Shown here: positions 11,611 to 21,959 of the stretch, in pieces
Layout of the letters: the number at the start of each line of letters is the position of its first letter
Position numbering within the stretch: the first letter of the stretch is position 1
Assembly (NCBI GenBank): GCA_037355855.1
Contig: CM074764.1
Span: forward strand, 2,108,001-2,172,000
Reading direction: 5' to 3'
Length of the DNA stretch: 64,000 nucleotides
Origin: Pseudo-nitzschia pungens
Taxonomy: Eukaryota; Bacillariophyta; Bacillariophyceae; Bacillariales; Bacillariaceae
The notes under the pieces: generated by a model
What the model was told of the DNA's origin: nothing
The model's input: only the letters and a program-made list of their open reading frames with translations
The model's database searches: none
Translations under genes and position numbers: made by a program

Positions 11611-12554
11611 TTTTCTTTCAGTTCTAAAAATGTCGTGGCTTGTTTGTAAGTAAGATGGGTTTTATATTCCGTCGTGACGGAAACGATAGAGTTGTATTTG
11701 TTGTCGTTTGAATTCCTGAGAAATACGTTTTATGACAACTTCGAGGGAAAGAGAACGAAGCGCAAAGCCGAACGAGGGAACTTCAGTTCTGAAAAAACCA
11801 AGAACAAAGCAGTCTTGTTGTCTCTGTCCGTTCACTCCGCGTTCAATCAAGTCGTACCATGTACCGGCACGGTGTCATCGGCACACAAACCGGGATGTCA
11901 CTATTGCTGCTCCTCAGGAGCAGTTGGGAGAGAAAAAAGAATGTCTTCGAAACCAATAGCGGGATTTGTTTGGTTCGTTCGTGCGAACTTGAACTCAGTA
12001 GATATTGTACCACTATGAACTGAAACCCGCGGGCGCCGAGCCGTTCTTCGAACGTCGGTCAGCTCGGGTCTTGTCCTGTCTTGTTCTGTGACTCCGGTTC
12101 TCTGTTGACTGATTGAGTGAATGAGTCATGCGTGTATGGTAGCGCTTGTGCGAATTCCTTCCTGAGTTCTGCTGTTCGCAATGACGACTCAAAACGCACT
12201 TGTGCGAAGAAGTCTTGTACTGTAACGCACGCAAAAAAGAAAAAAAAATAACAATAATACCGGTACTACTGTACTTCGTACTTAGGTATGGTACTACTAG
12301 TATGTATGACATTGGAGTACGCAATACATACGAGTAGTACCGTTCGTACAGTACTTCTGTAGTGCTAAAAAGATGTACCGACCATACGGTAAGTCTTAAA
12401 AGGTTACCGGTAAGCTTTGTACGAAACTCTGAAAGAAAGTGTTCACAAGTTACAAAAAGTACGGTAGAATACGGTAACTTACGTAGAGGCAGGTGCCATA
12501 CCCGGGTTTCTGTAACTGGTAAAATCATACACGAGAACCCTGGTCACTTGGTGT
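11611..12554. other. Polyubiquitin upstream region, no other gene
   Basis: This probably contains the polyubiquitin promoter and leader. Open frames at 11674-12018 (plus) and 12013-12528 (minus) show no motif and are not called. Around 12250-12360 it is rich in GTAC/TACT words. Confidence 0.5.
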
Positions 12555-13420
12555 TAGCACCCCATAGCACCCCATAGCACCTTGGAATAAGCCTGTTGCT
12601 AAGTTTGCTGCTAAGCCTGTTGTTAAGCGTGCTGCTTAGTAGCACACAGCCTAGCACCTTGTAGTCAGTTACTGCTGGAGGCTAGTACTAGTAGTAGTAA
12701 CAATACCTGGTGTAGCCCCATTACAGCAGTTCCCTACACAGCAGCAGGAGTCTTAGCATAGCATCTTGGATATCTTCACAAAGCCTTCTGCTGGGGTGCT
12801 CTTCCAGGTAACAATTTTTGCTTGTTGTTGTCTCCTCCACCTCTCCTTGCAGACATCCTCCCCACTCTCCACCTCTCCTTGCAGATATCCTCCCCACACA
12901 TCAGATATTATTCTTGCCCAGCATTTGTACTAATATAATCTCAGTGTTAAGAAATTTAAACATCATGCTAAAGTGAATAGCAAAAACATTAGCAACACAC
13001 AGAGTGCTGACAAATAGTGAGGCTAGAAGCCTTACCACTGTTAGGATCATGCTACTAGTACTAGTAGTACTAGTCCCTCAAGGTGTAAAGGTTCAGTTGA
13101 ATTGGTGTTGGATATGATGTTGTCTGCCTTATTCAGGGGTATTGAAAGTTGTATTGTAAATGCTGCAGCTTGTGATTTATTTGATTGTGTCTTGTTGCTG
13201 TGAAGACAATCAACATGGTGGAGGATGTTCTTACTACAAAGTATGATGCTGGGTCCCTGTGTAGGGATCTGTACCAGAGCTACATCATACTACCCCCTTA
13301 GCCTCCAGTAACTGTCTACAGGATGCTAAACAGCATGATACTAAGCAGCAGGCTTAGCAACAGCCTTAGTAAGCTACTGTAACAGGCTGCTATGGGGATG
13401 CTATCAGCTACTAGGGTGCT
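12555..13420. repeat. Palindromic non-coding element (degenerate MITE-like)
   Basis: The left arm (about 12555-12700: AGCACCCCATAGCACC, AAGCCTGTTGCTAAG, CAGTTACTGCTGGAGGCTAG) reappears in reverse complement in the right arm (about 13290-13410: CTAGCCTCCAGTAACTG-like, CTTAGCAACAG, GGGGATGCT). Arms of ~130 bp at perhaps 75-80% identity enclose ~600 bp without a gene. Ends and target duplication are too degraded to fix. Confidence 0.45.
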
Positions 13421-14230
13421 GGGTCCTTACGTAGGATTTGTACCATGTCCTGATACCAAATGGTAGCAACCCAAGCATAAGCTTACTGTAGCATGGTGCT
13501 ACAAGGTTAAGGATGCTGTAGCCACAAAGCTAAAAGGATACAGTAAGGTTAAGTTTACTATGCTACCAAATCAAATCAGGGTACGTACCGGTAATTACAG
13601 TCTATGTACTGTGACCTTATGTACTGGTGCCAGCACCGGTTCTGGTACAGTAGGGCTTCAATTAGTGGAGTTGTCAGTATTTACACTACCGTCACAATGG
13701 AGCTCTTACTTCGCTAGAAGAGAGAGGAGTGTGAGAGAGAGGGTAAGGTTAAAAAGTGACAATTTCTTTTCATGTAGACCTGGTAGGATTTTGTGCACTA
13801 GAAGTTACCCCTGGAACGTTCATGTTTATAGGCATTTTGTTTTTTTTGGCAATCATTATTTTTGGTTTTAGTAAGCTTGTTAGTAGATAGAAACCTTCTA
13901 TTTTTGGTAACAGAATTTCAATGTGAAGGAAGCAAAATGAATGACATAGAAACTAGAATCCACATGGATTTGAAGCAATTGGAAGCAAATGGAACAATTT
14001 GTGCACGCACAAAGTAATGCACATAGATCGCACGCATGTCATGCGCATAGATCTAGTGAGAGTTTCCTTATGTTCGGTCGCACAAAAATAATTGTCCAAA
14101 CTTGGAAAAAAAATAATCTACGAATAAGATTTTACCACCCTTTCCTAGTACTGGGGCTACATGCAATAGCATCCCGTAGCTATCTAACAGGAGCTGAGCT
14201 GAGTGCTAGATCTGTGTGCTAATAGTTAGC
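13421..14230. other. Non-coding, repeat-derived
   Basis: Words from the neighbouring palindromic element (TAGCATGGTGCT, GGTTAAGG) recur. The open frame at 13560-13871 has no motif. No gene is called. Confidence 0.45.
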
Positions 14231-14360
14231 AACAGGCTTAGCAACAGGCTTAGCAACAGGCTTAGCAACAGGCTTAGCAACAGGCTTAGCAACAGGCTTA
14301 GCAACAGGCTTAGCAACAGGCTTAGCAACAGGCTTAGCAACAGGCTTAGCAACAGGCTTA
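14231..14360. repeat. 12-bp minisatellite AACAGGCTTAGC x ~11
   Basis: About eleven uninterrupted copies of AACAGGCTTAGC are present. The same core occurs singly in the palindromic element at 13340-13360. A cousin, ACAGGCTTAGTAT, is repeated at 48355-48395. Confidence 0.95.
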
Positions 14361-15258
14361 TTCTATATGGTATGGGGTGCTAACTCCATAGATACCAGGG
14401 TCCTGGCGTGGGATTTGTACCAGTTGTACATACCCCGGGTATAGCACTCGCACTAGCACAGTGTAGCTGGATGCTACAGGGTTAGGGTTGCTAATGCTAC
14501 GAGATACTGGATATGCTAACCTACCATGCTACCATGCTACCATGCTACCATACTACCATACTATGCTGCCGCCAGGGTGAGGTCATTGGTGTACTATGAG
14601 TACTATGACTGGATACCTGACCCAGACAGTTTTCAAGTTAGCACATGAGCAAGCCAGCAAGCAAGCGAGCTAGCGCTAGCACATGATTGGATCTATTGAT
14701 TAAGCGCTAACGCTACTCCGTAGAATACAGTACTGAGCCTACGTGCTGTACACTGTACAAAATAGCAAAGCGCTGCCACGCTACAATTACAGGAGCTGAG
14801 CGCTTTGGCTCAGCTCCCCCCACTATTCACTCTTTCTTTTCCACTCTAAATGAACACCTATCATGCCCTCCCCTTACGATTGATTCCAATGTACCTCTAG
14901 GGAAGTACCTTGTAGTAACTAAGTGTATGCAATAGAGATTGAACAGTGTCATCTGTAGACTCACTATTTGCCAGGACCATACGTGCTATTATTCTTAGGG
15001 CTTTCCCCTATTTGCTGACGAGCAATATCAACGCAGAGCTGGGGTACGTAAAATGCACCATAATAATAATATAGTGTTACATTAAGGTTACTATTATTTG
15101 ATTCCCTCTCACTTTTTTTCAACTTTGTGCATACGACAATAAAGTATTTAACATACGATGAACAATACAATACTACTTCTACTAGTTTCTACTCGTGCGC
15201 TGCTATGTTCGTTGTAGTAAGCTTCTGACCTGTATTACAGACAAAGCTAAAACTCCAC
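14361..15258. other. Non-coding
   Basis: This contains short arrays such as (TACCATGC)n at 14522-14560. No coding or RNA signal was recognised. Confidence 0.4.
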
Positions 15259-15260
15259 TA

Positions 15261-15765
15261 CTACGGAATTCCTATCAGCTGATCCCCCCCCATTTTTAAT
15301 CTCCTTTACTCCCGAGTTTAGGGCATTTTGACCTTCGTCTGGTAGTAGATTTTTCTACACGGCTCTACAGAGCAGCTCCTAGGCAACTCCTTGAGAAATC
15401 TCTCCATTACTAATTCTACATGATATTGTTCAAAATTACATTTTGGCTCCTACTCAACCAATCTTGACTTGATAACACCAGATAAACCAACTCTAGGCAC
15501 AAGGGTTGGATGGACATAGGTGGTATGGCTTCAAGTCTATTGCAACTGCTTCCAATTCAATCACCATGGTCAGGAGGAGTTGTAGCCTAATTTGTACATG
15601 AATTTGTGTAGAAAATTAGTACCAGAAGTTCTTTCTGGGAAATGACCAAGTCGTGCAGTAGACTCCAGTAGAAAAATGTACTACTAGGTGAAGGTCAAAA
15701 TGCCCTAAACTCGTGAGTAAAGGAGATTAAAAATGGGGGGGGATCAGCTGATAGGAATTCCGTAG
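15261..15765. mobile_element. 505-bp MITE with ~98-bp TIRs and TA duplication
   Basis: The left arm (15261 on: CTACGGAATTCCTATCAGCT ...) is matched in reverse complement by the right arm ending at 15765, over ~98 bp with only a few differences. TA lies on both sides (15259-15260 and 15766-15767). There is no ORF. TA duplication fits non-autonomous Tc1/mariner- or PIF/Harbinger-type elements. Which of these is not decidable here. Confidence 0.8.
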
Positions 15766-15767
15766 TA

Positions 15768-16297
15768 ACCTTACCGGTAACCTTAGCCCCCTTTAAGGCC
15801 CAATCACCCTTCAAGTGCCATTCAAAGTTCCGTGTCCTCTCAGAGCTCGTGCGTCCGTCCGTCCATCAGCCGATCAAAAGATGCAGTCCGGTCTCGTGTC
15901 TCGTGCTACAACGAAACAATTTTAAGGTTACATCGTAAGATTACTGTACTGTACGGTAAGGTTACCTACCGTAATCTTACGCACTAAGCCTTTCTGTACT
16001 GTATTTGTTGGTGTTTTTGATTTTGTTCCCGCATGTGAACATCGTTGTCGTCGTCTCAGATAGGCTCTCGGCTCTCGGCTCTCGGCTCTCGGCTCTCGGC
16101 TCTCGCTTCTGCAGATCGAGATCATCAACAATCACGGCTTGCTTCAGCTCGAAGGCCTCCCAAACAGCGACACGAGTGGTGACAAGGAGACAGACAAGCG
16201 CGGATCGAATGGAATGAAATTGAATTGAGGAGGACGATACAATACACGCACACACAACACAGAGACTCAAACGGATACACAGAAAGGCAATCACGTA
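15768..16297. other. Upstream region of the cyclophilin-like gene
   Basis: This includes a perfect 7-bp tandem repeat GCTCTCG x6 at 16064-16105. ORFs antisense to the gene extend here but show no motif. It probably holds the promoter and leader. Confidence 0.5.
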
Positions 16298-16748
16298 ATG
16301 AATTCGTCGTCGGTAGTCGCCGCATCCACGTCCGCGGCCCGAAGACTCTGTCGTCTGTCGACGATTGTTTCCTCTCGAGTCGCGTCGACCAGAGAAATGA
16401 CATCGTCTTCTTTCTCGTTGTCCTCCGCGAACACTAGCAGCAATGACAGCAGCAGCAGCAGCAGCAGCCACACTCCCACCACTCTCGCCAAAGGATCTCC
16501 CGCATCCACAAGCATTCCTTTTTGCTGTCAACGCCGATTCATGGGCAGCGGTGGAGGATCCCGTGGTGCCCGCGGACACGGTTGGTGGGTGAACTACCGT
16601 GCCGGAAAGGGAGGCCGTCACCTACAGGGAACCTACAGCCACCTCGACCTCGAGAGCATGGCGGAGTGGAACGATGCCGTCTTTGGGATGGGGCGGCAGC
16701 TGGCCTACCTGGACATCAGGGTCGAGGCCCTGGCGGATGACAATGATG

Positions 16749-16791
<43 letters not shown>

Positions 16792-17410
16792 CTCGGTCCA
16801 CCGCTTGACGCTGGAACTCGCCACGGAGGTCCTGCCAAAGGCCACGGACAACGTGTTGAAGCTGATCAATAGCCACAATAACGACAACGACAACGACGGC
16901 GAGGGATATCGTTCCTCAACCCTCCACCGGATCGAAAAGGGAGTCGGCATCCTGGGAGGCCTTGTCGCTTCCAATCCCAACCACAACCCCCACCAGGTCG
17001 GGGCTCCCACCACCAAGCGCAAGATGGGACGCTGCCACCCCTCGCACCGCATGAAAACCAGTCCGACCGCCATGGACGTGTCGTCCGAAAAGTTGGTCCT
17101 CCACCACCTCCCCGGAGTGGTGACAATGCTCCAACCCCGGATCGGGGAGATTGACTCGCGGTTTCTGGTTCTGAGCCACAACGCGCCCCATTTGGACGGG
17201 GTGAGCCTCGCGGTGGGACGACTGGTGGACGACAACGAGTCCTCGAGTCTGGAAACGGTCCAGAAATGGGAATCCTCCCTCATCACCTCGCACGGGGTTC
17301 CGACCAACGTTGTGCTGCGCGTCGTGGACTGCGGGCTGCTGCCGGACGATACCAAAACCGAATCCGTCGTTGTCGGAGGCGGCGAGCCAAAGCAGCAGCA
17401 ACAGATGTAG
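16298..17410 (+). CDS. Divergent cyclophilin-type protein with N-terminal presequence
   Basis: The product is 370 residues. Residues 1-35 are rich in Arg, Ser and Ala with no acidic residue until about 33, like a mitochondrial or plastid-type presequence. A Ser run (51-57) follows. The cyclophilin fold spans about 134-347: AYLDIRV, a 14-Asn insert (152-165), HRLTLELATEVLPKATDNVLKLI, GYRSSTLHRIEKGVGILGG, SRFLVL and HLDGVSLAVGRLV, all aligning by eye with canonical cyclophilin strands. R211 matches the catalytic Arg, but the usual Phe and Gln of FHRxIPxFMxQGGD are replaced in GVGILGG, so peptidyl-prolyl isomerase activity is doubtful. The Asn insert is encoded by (AAC)n at about 16749-16792. 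The gene ends in a TAG stop followed by a TCGA repeat. The fold call is fairly firm; location and activity are inferences. Confidence 0.72.
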
Positions 17411-17416
17411 CTTGGT

Positions 17417-17446
17417 TCGATCGATCGATCGATCGATCGATCGATC
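17417..17446. repeat. (TCGA)n microsatellite
   Basis: About 7.5 copies of TCGA lie immediately after the cyclophilin-like stop codon. Confidence 0.95.
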
Positions 17447-17949
17447 CTTCGGTGAAACGAATGAATCATCCCAATTCAATCAAAGAAATATTGATAATAA
17501 CATATAACAAAGATAAATAATAAGCACAAGAAAACCACTGATCAGTCGAAGCGCTGCTGCCATGATCCTTGTTCTCCTGGTGCAATTAAGCAGAGAATAT
17601 TGTGACAAAAGTCTGCTCCCAGCACTAACATCGGGCCAGTCCAAACATATACTATCCACGTAACTATCTAGAAGCCTCTTTCGGCAAGGGCAAGGGCAAG
17701 ACCATACTCCGAGCAAATGCCAACTTCTTGATGGAGTAGGTCCCTGTTACTCTCCGATTCACTGCGCCATGGCTAAATTCTTTACACGGGGATGAATCAA
17801 TGTTTTTCATGAGATAGTGGGAGAAGTTCCCACCAGTATCAGAGAAACAGTATGGCACCAGACAGGAATCCTTGTGAAAATCACCAAGACTACCTAGTAG
17901 ATCTGCAAGGTCAAGAAGAAAGAGGAGGCAAAGGAGGCCATGCCTACTA
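17447..17949. other. Left flank of the giant transposon, unrecognised
   Basis: The minus strand is open for about 95 codons from the transposon edge down to a stop at 17664, and the plus strand has a short frame from 17852. Neither resembles a known family. No gypsy-like coding is seen here, although the right flank of the presumed giant element is gypsy-derived. Confidence 0.35.
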
Positions 17950-17973
17950 CGTCCGAAAACTGGTTCGCGACCC
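17950..17973 (+). repeat. TIR, A end of the giant element
   Basis: This begins CGTCCGAAAACTGGTTCGCG and continues into ACCC. It is followed by the A-specific CCTCCCAAGAATTTATTTGG segment, then by the copia insertion inside the inverted GGTCGCGA motif. Confidence 0.9.
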
Positions 17974-18002
17974 CTCCCAAGAATTTATTTGGGGGGCTCG
18001 CG

Positions 18003-18257
18003 TGTTGAATTCAGTAGGGGTTCTACGAAAACCTTAAAGAGATCAAATAAACTCTGTTGGTTAGATACAAGAAATTAAACTATGGGTATGTTGGCTGATT
18101 GATTGGTGAGTGGTAACTTGGCTATCCGATATCAGTTTTACCACCACATAATATTTATGTGGTCGGGAATCGGTCTGTCATGCATCGCCCAGCTCTTCAC
18201 CCTCTCATACCATGTATGTGTATGACCTCATCCTTTGGAATAAGGCATATCCCAACA
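18003..18257 (-). repeat. 3' LTR of copia element
   Basis: 255 bp, TG...CA. The TSD TCGCG lies just outside at 17998-18002. Confidence 0.95.
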
Positions 18258-18314
18258 CACTCCTGCTACTCGTTGGTGTGTTTTCTAAACACATCCCCGA
18301 ATAGATAATATTTG

Positions 18315-18926
18315 TTATGCCTTTCTTTCCTCATATTGTCTCTTATAGGCTACGAATTCATTCTCGCTAACACCCATAATGGTGTTCCGGAATTTGCGGA
18401 AAAGAGATCCTTGGAGGGGCTTCGTGAAATAGTCTGCCAGCATGTCCCCAGTCGGGCAATACTGTATGGATATCTCTCCATTCTTCACTCGGTCTGTGAT
18501 GAGGAAGTACCGAATGTTAATGTGTCTAATGCGCTTGGTGCTGGATGACTTGCCATTCATCTCCAATTTCATTGCGCTTGTGTTGTCTTGATTTAGGATG
18601 TTGTCTTTACCAAGGTAGTTGGTGACAGTCTTGTCGTCTCCACGATCGACTTGTGCGGCGTACCCCTGCCATTCTAAATAGTAGTGACACCACAAGTTGT
18701 AGGGCAGCGTGTCATCCACCCCCACCAGCTCGGCCTCTGTCGAGCTCTTCGTGTTCAGTTTCTGCTTTGTTGATACTGCCAGCACTGCCCCTTGTCCGAA
18801 CGTCAGGACACCACCAGTATGGCTCTTCATGTCTGTGTGTACTGCAAATGATGCATCCACATACCAGTACGCGTTGCCGGTGTTGTCCCACCCCAGGACC
18901 AGGGGCAGGAAGATGGTTTCCTTCAC
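18315..18926 (-). pseudogene. Copia RNase H and C-terminus
   Basis: This 203-codon frame shows RNase H landmarks: YVDASFAVHTDMKSHTGG, the STEAELVGVDD segment and QDNTSAMKLEMNG, then the copia C-terminal RHINIRYFLITDRV and MLADYFTKPLQG. It is one frame off from the RT segment. The shift lies near 18976, where FLCTRV is followed in the other frame by PDEDDWKKLKRVLGYV. Confidence 0.9.
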
Positions 18927-19081
18927 ATAACCCAGAACACGCTTGAGTTTCTTCCAGTCATCTTCGTCTGGGTCGGCACACGAGTGCAGAGGAAGGCAAT
19001 AGCTGTCTGTATATCTGGTCGTGCTCGCTTGCTTGCAAACAGCAGTTGTGCCACATGTTTATGGAACGTGTCAGCGTCTCG

Positions 19082-19414
19082 TCATTGCAGTTTTATTCCA
19101 TCTGGATTGGCCTTGAATAGATGGTCTGAGGCTGGCGTTGGGATCACTCTCTGTTCTTTAAGCTCCTTCGGCAGCTCACTGATGATTCCTTCTAGGTAGT
19201 CGAACATGCTGAACTTTACCTTTTCCGGGTCACTATAGTCAATCGTCATCCCCACATAGTCGTGTATTCGGCCACGCGTCACTGTCAGAGGCGCCTCGAT
19301 ACCGAACACGCTGTTCAAATCGTCCAGTATCTTGCTGACAACTTTCGGGTCCTTGTGAGAGATCTTTAGATCATCGACATGCCAGACAATTGTACACTGG
19401 TGTCCATCGATCAT
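19082..19414 (-). pseudogene. Copia RT palm segment
   Basis: This contains the RT active site VWHVDDLKISHKD and a following thumb region. It is separated from the upstream RT by a TGA at 19481 and from the downstream part by a TGA at 19082. Both keep the same frame, so single-base nonsense changes explain the breaks. Confidence 0.9.
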
Positions 19415-19480
19415 CTTGTTTGCTGTGCACGAGTCATATGGGTTGAGTTCAAAACCCCACTGAGTGAGTTGTCCAGATAA

Positions 19481-21250
19481 TCACTCCCAAAACAGTAGCG
19501 CGGCTCTGAGTGTCCCATATATAGCTTTGTCCGCCTGAGTGTACAGGACCTTGTGCCCTTTTCGGTCGAGCATGTATTTCCGGTACGTGGTTGGATCGAT
19601 CCTGGCGAGCAGCTCTGCCATTGGGCCATCAAACCGAATGTGGACAATCTCCCCTTCTGGCATTGGTGTTTGCAGGAAGGCCCCGGGTATATCAGCCGTG
19701 GCAACGTCACGTCCTTCAATTGCGTCGATGAGGCAGGTGAGCATGAGCCCATGCAGGGAGATGGTCGGTGAGTAGGTATCCTCCCGGGAAATGAAATCGC
19801 GTTGTGTGCGGCCATCAGCGCAGCCCCTTGCCTTGATTTTTCCACAGCGCTTCCGCTTTAGGAACATGAGGTAAGGAAGCGCCCGTTTGATCTCGTCGCG
19901 AGTGAGGTCCTTGATATCCACTGGATGTACCACTTGTCGTTCGTGTAACTGCTTCAGCTCGGTGAGGACTGCTTCGACCCCTGCTGTTCCGAATAGCTTC
20001 AAACCGGCCTTGATGCCGTACTGCTTGGTAACCAGAGATGCGTCGATGTTGTTATAAGATGCAATGGCGTTCGAGATGAATACATACTGGGCGTGAACCC
20101 TTTCCAAGCGTTTCATGGCTCGCTTGAATCCCCCCGAGAAAATATCGGAGTGCACCGTTGTGTGTGCTCTGTGATGTACGTTGGATTCGAATCCATCTGC
20201 TGTCCCAAACTTGTTGTGTCCTCTAGTCACCCTTGGTCTTAGTCTCATTGTCGAACGCTCCTCCGTGCTGCTTGTGATACTGTGGTGGTCGGTATCTCCG
20301 CTTGTATCTTCAAGTGATTCTGTATCGCCGTTCACGCTTGGTGTGTTCTCGTCCACCGCGTCCGTTTCGTCGTCGCCGGTCGGCATGTTGTCAGTCATGT
20401 CACATGCATTGGGACTCGCCACGCTGTCATTGTTGCATACTGAGCGAACGGGACTGCGCCCGCCGGTTGCGTCTGCCGCTCCAACGGACGAAGTTTCGTG
20501 GTTAGACGCATCGTCCCCTTGATCGTAACTCGCATTATCCGCATAACTTTCCCCATCACTCACTTCGTTGGGGACACTAGCGATACTAACATCACCATGG
20601 TGCTGCTCGTCTCGATCGTGGTCTGATGTGCTCTCGGTGTCGCTCCCAGGCGGGTCCTCCCTATGGTTGTTGGCCATGTCCAGGCGTATGTCGGTAAGTT
20701 CGGCGTCATCGATGGATCCGCTAATGTCGGTGTCCACAGTGGAATCGTCCTCTGGCTGGAAGGAATGGTCTGATGCGCCGTCGTCAGACCCGACTGACTC
20801 CGTTTCTAGGTCTAGGATGGTAGTGTCACCGTTCTTGTTGCCGAACACCACCCCTATTGGTGCGTTCTGCTCGCGTGCAATTTGGTCAACCCTCGCCACA
20901 ATGATGTCAGTCATGTGTGCTGCTGTCGCTGTCTGCCGCCGGATTCGGCGCCCTGTTTTGAGATCAAATAGGTACATAGCCCCACCGCGGTCACCAGTTG
21001 GTCGGAGGTATATGGCGTCACGAGCATGTGGCTCCATGGTGTTGTTGCTTGAGTCCTCGTGCCCCAGCACATAGTCGCCAAATTGAAATTTGCAGTGCTT
21101 CCCGGCGTCCAGGCGCACGCCGGTCATTAGCTGTCTGGGTGATATAGTCGATGACACCCCAACAGAATTGCACCAGTTATTTAACCAGAATATTGCGGCA
21201 GCGACCATATCAATGGTCATTCGGCGAGGAAGTCGCCGAAATGGCACCAA
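19481..21250 (-). pseudogene. Copia integrase C-terminus, linker and RT N-terminal half
   Basis: This is a 589-codon frame. It opens with the integrase C-terminal region (AAIFWLNNWCNSVG), followed by a long acidic Asp/Ser-rich linker (~residues 120-330), then RT: FLKRKRCGKIKARGCADGR, DTYSPTISLHGLMLTCLIDA and the catalytic-Asp strand VATADIPGAFLQTPMPEGE. It continues in frame after TGA 19481. Confidence 0.9.
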
Positions 21251-21283
21251 TGCGAATAGGCATCTGATCCGCTCTTTGCAGGT

Positions 21284-21922
21284 TCAGTTGTCGCGCTCAA
21301 CGTATGGTTCATGTTGGTTCCTAGCTACCCCTTCGAATCGAATGTGTGGGGTCCTCGCTAAAAGCCCCTTGGCTAAACAGTTGAATTCGTTGTCCCCGGA
21401 GATACATGTAACCACGAATCCCCGCCCCGAGTACAGTCCGACTATTGCATTCAGTGTGCGCTCAATGGTGGATTGGGATGCGTCTTCGATTGCTGAAACA
21501 GTCCGGAAATATAGGTGTCGCGATACACTTTGGAAGAACTTGATTCCATTTACAGTGAAGATATTGATGCTGATGGTCACGTTGCGGTACCGGTGAAGGA
21601 TGGCAAATGGCACTGGATCAATGTCTTCACGAACATGTGCCGGCTGTCGCCGTACTGATTTGCCTTTTATGATGTTGGTGTTTGACCCGAATATGTCGTC
21701 TGCGATCAGGATGTCGCGTCGGGTAACCGGGCAGTTCAGGAGGATGTTGTTATTGATGAGTTTGAGGAACTCTTTCTTGCTCGGAAAGCCAAGGGTATCT
21801 TGGCGCTTCCGGGCCTTTGTGGCGCGTCGGACATCCAGATCTGAGTATAATTCCTTCTGCCCTTCCACGGAGGTGATTGCTAACACTGTGCCGTGTGTTG
21901 TTCTTAGGTCACAGTAGTACAA
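21284..21922 (-). pseudogene. Copia pre-integrase and integrase core, one catalytic Asp replaced
   Basis: This shows the GAG-pre-integrase stretch (LNCPVTRRDILIADDIFGSN) and the integrase core. The first DDE Asp appears as Asn in ISINIFTVNG, where the family has D before I-x-x-VNG. The second Asp is present (ISGDNEF) and the Glu is present (EPYVER). The D-to-N change is GAT to AAT after a C, another CpG transition by inference. The segment ends at TGA 21284. Confidence 0.85.
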
Positions 21923-21959
21923 TCCGCTGTCGGCTCTGCGGAATTGGTGGGTGCTCCCG

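Noticed and set aside
11674..12528. ORFs of 114 and 171 codons upstream of polyubiquitin
   Set aside because: Simple-sequence and promoter-like DNA; no recognisable product.
16705..17479. Minus-strand frames antisense to the cyclophilin-like gene
   Set aside because: No motif, and they mirror the GC-rich coding strand, which has clear cyclophilin segments.
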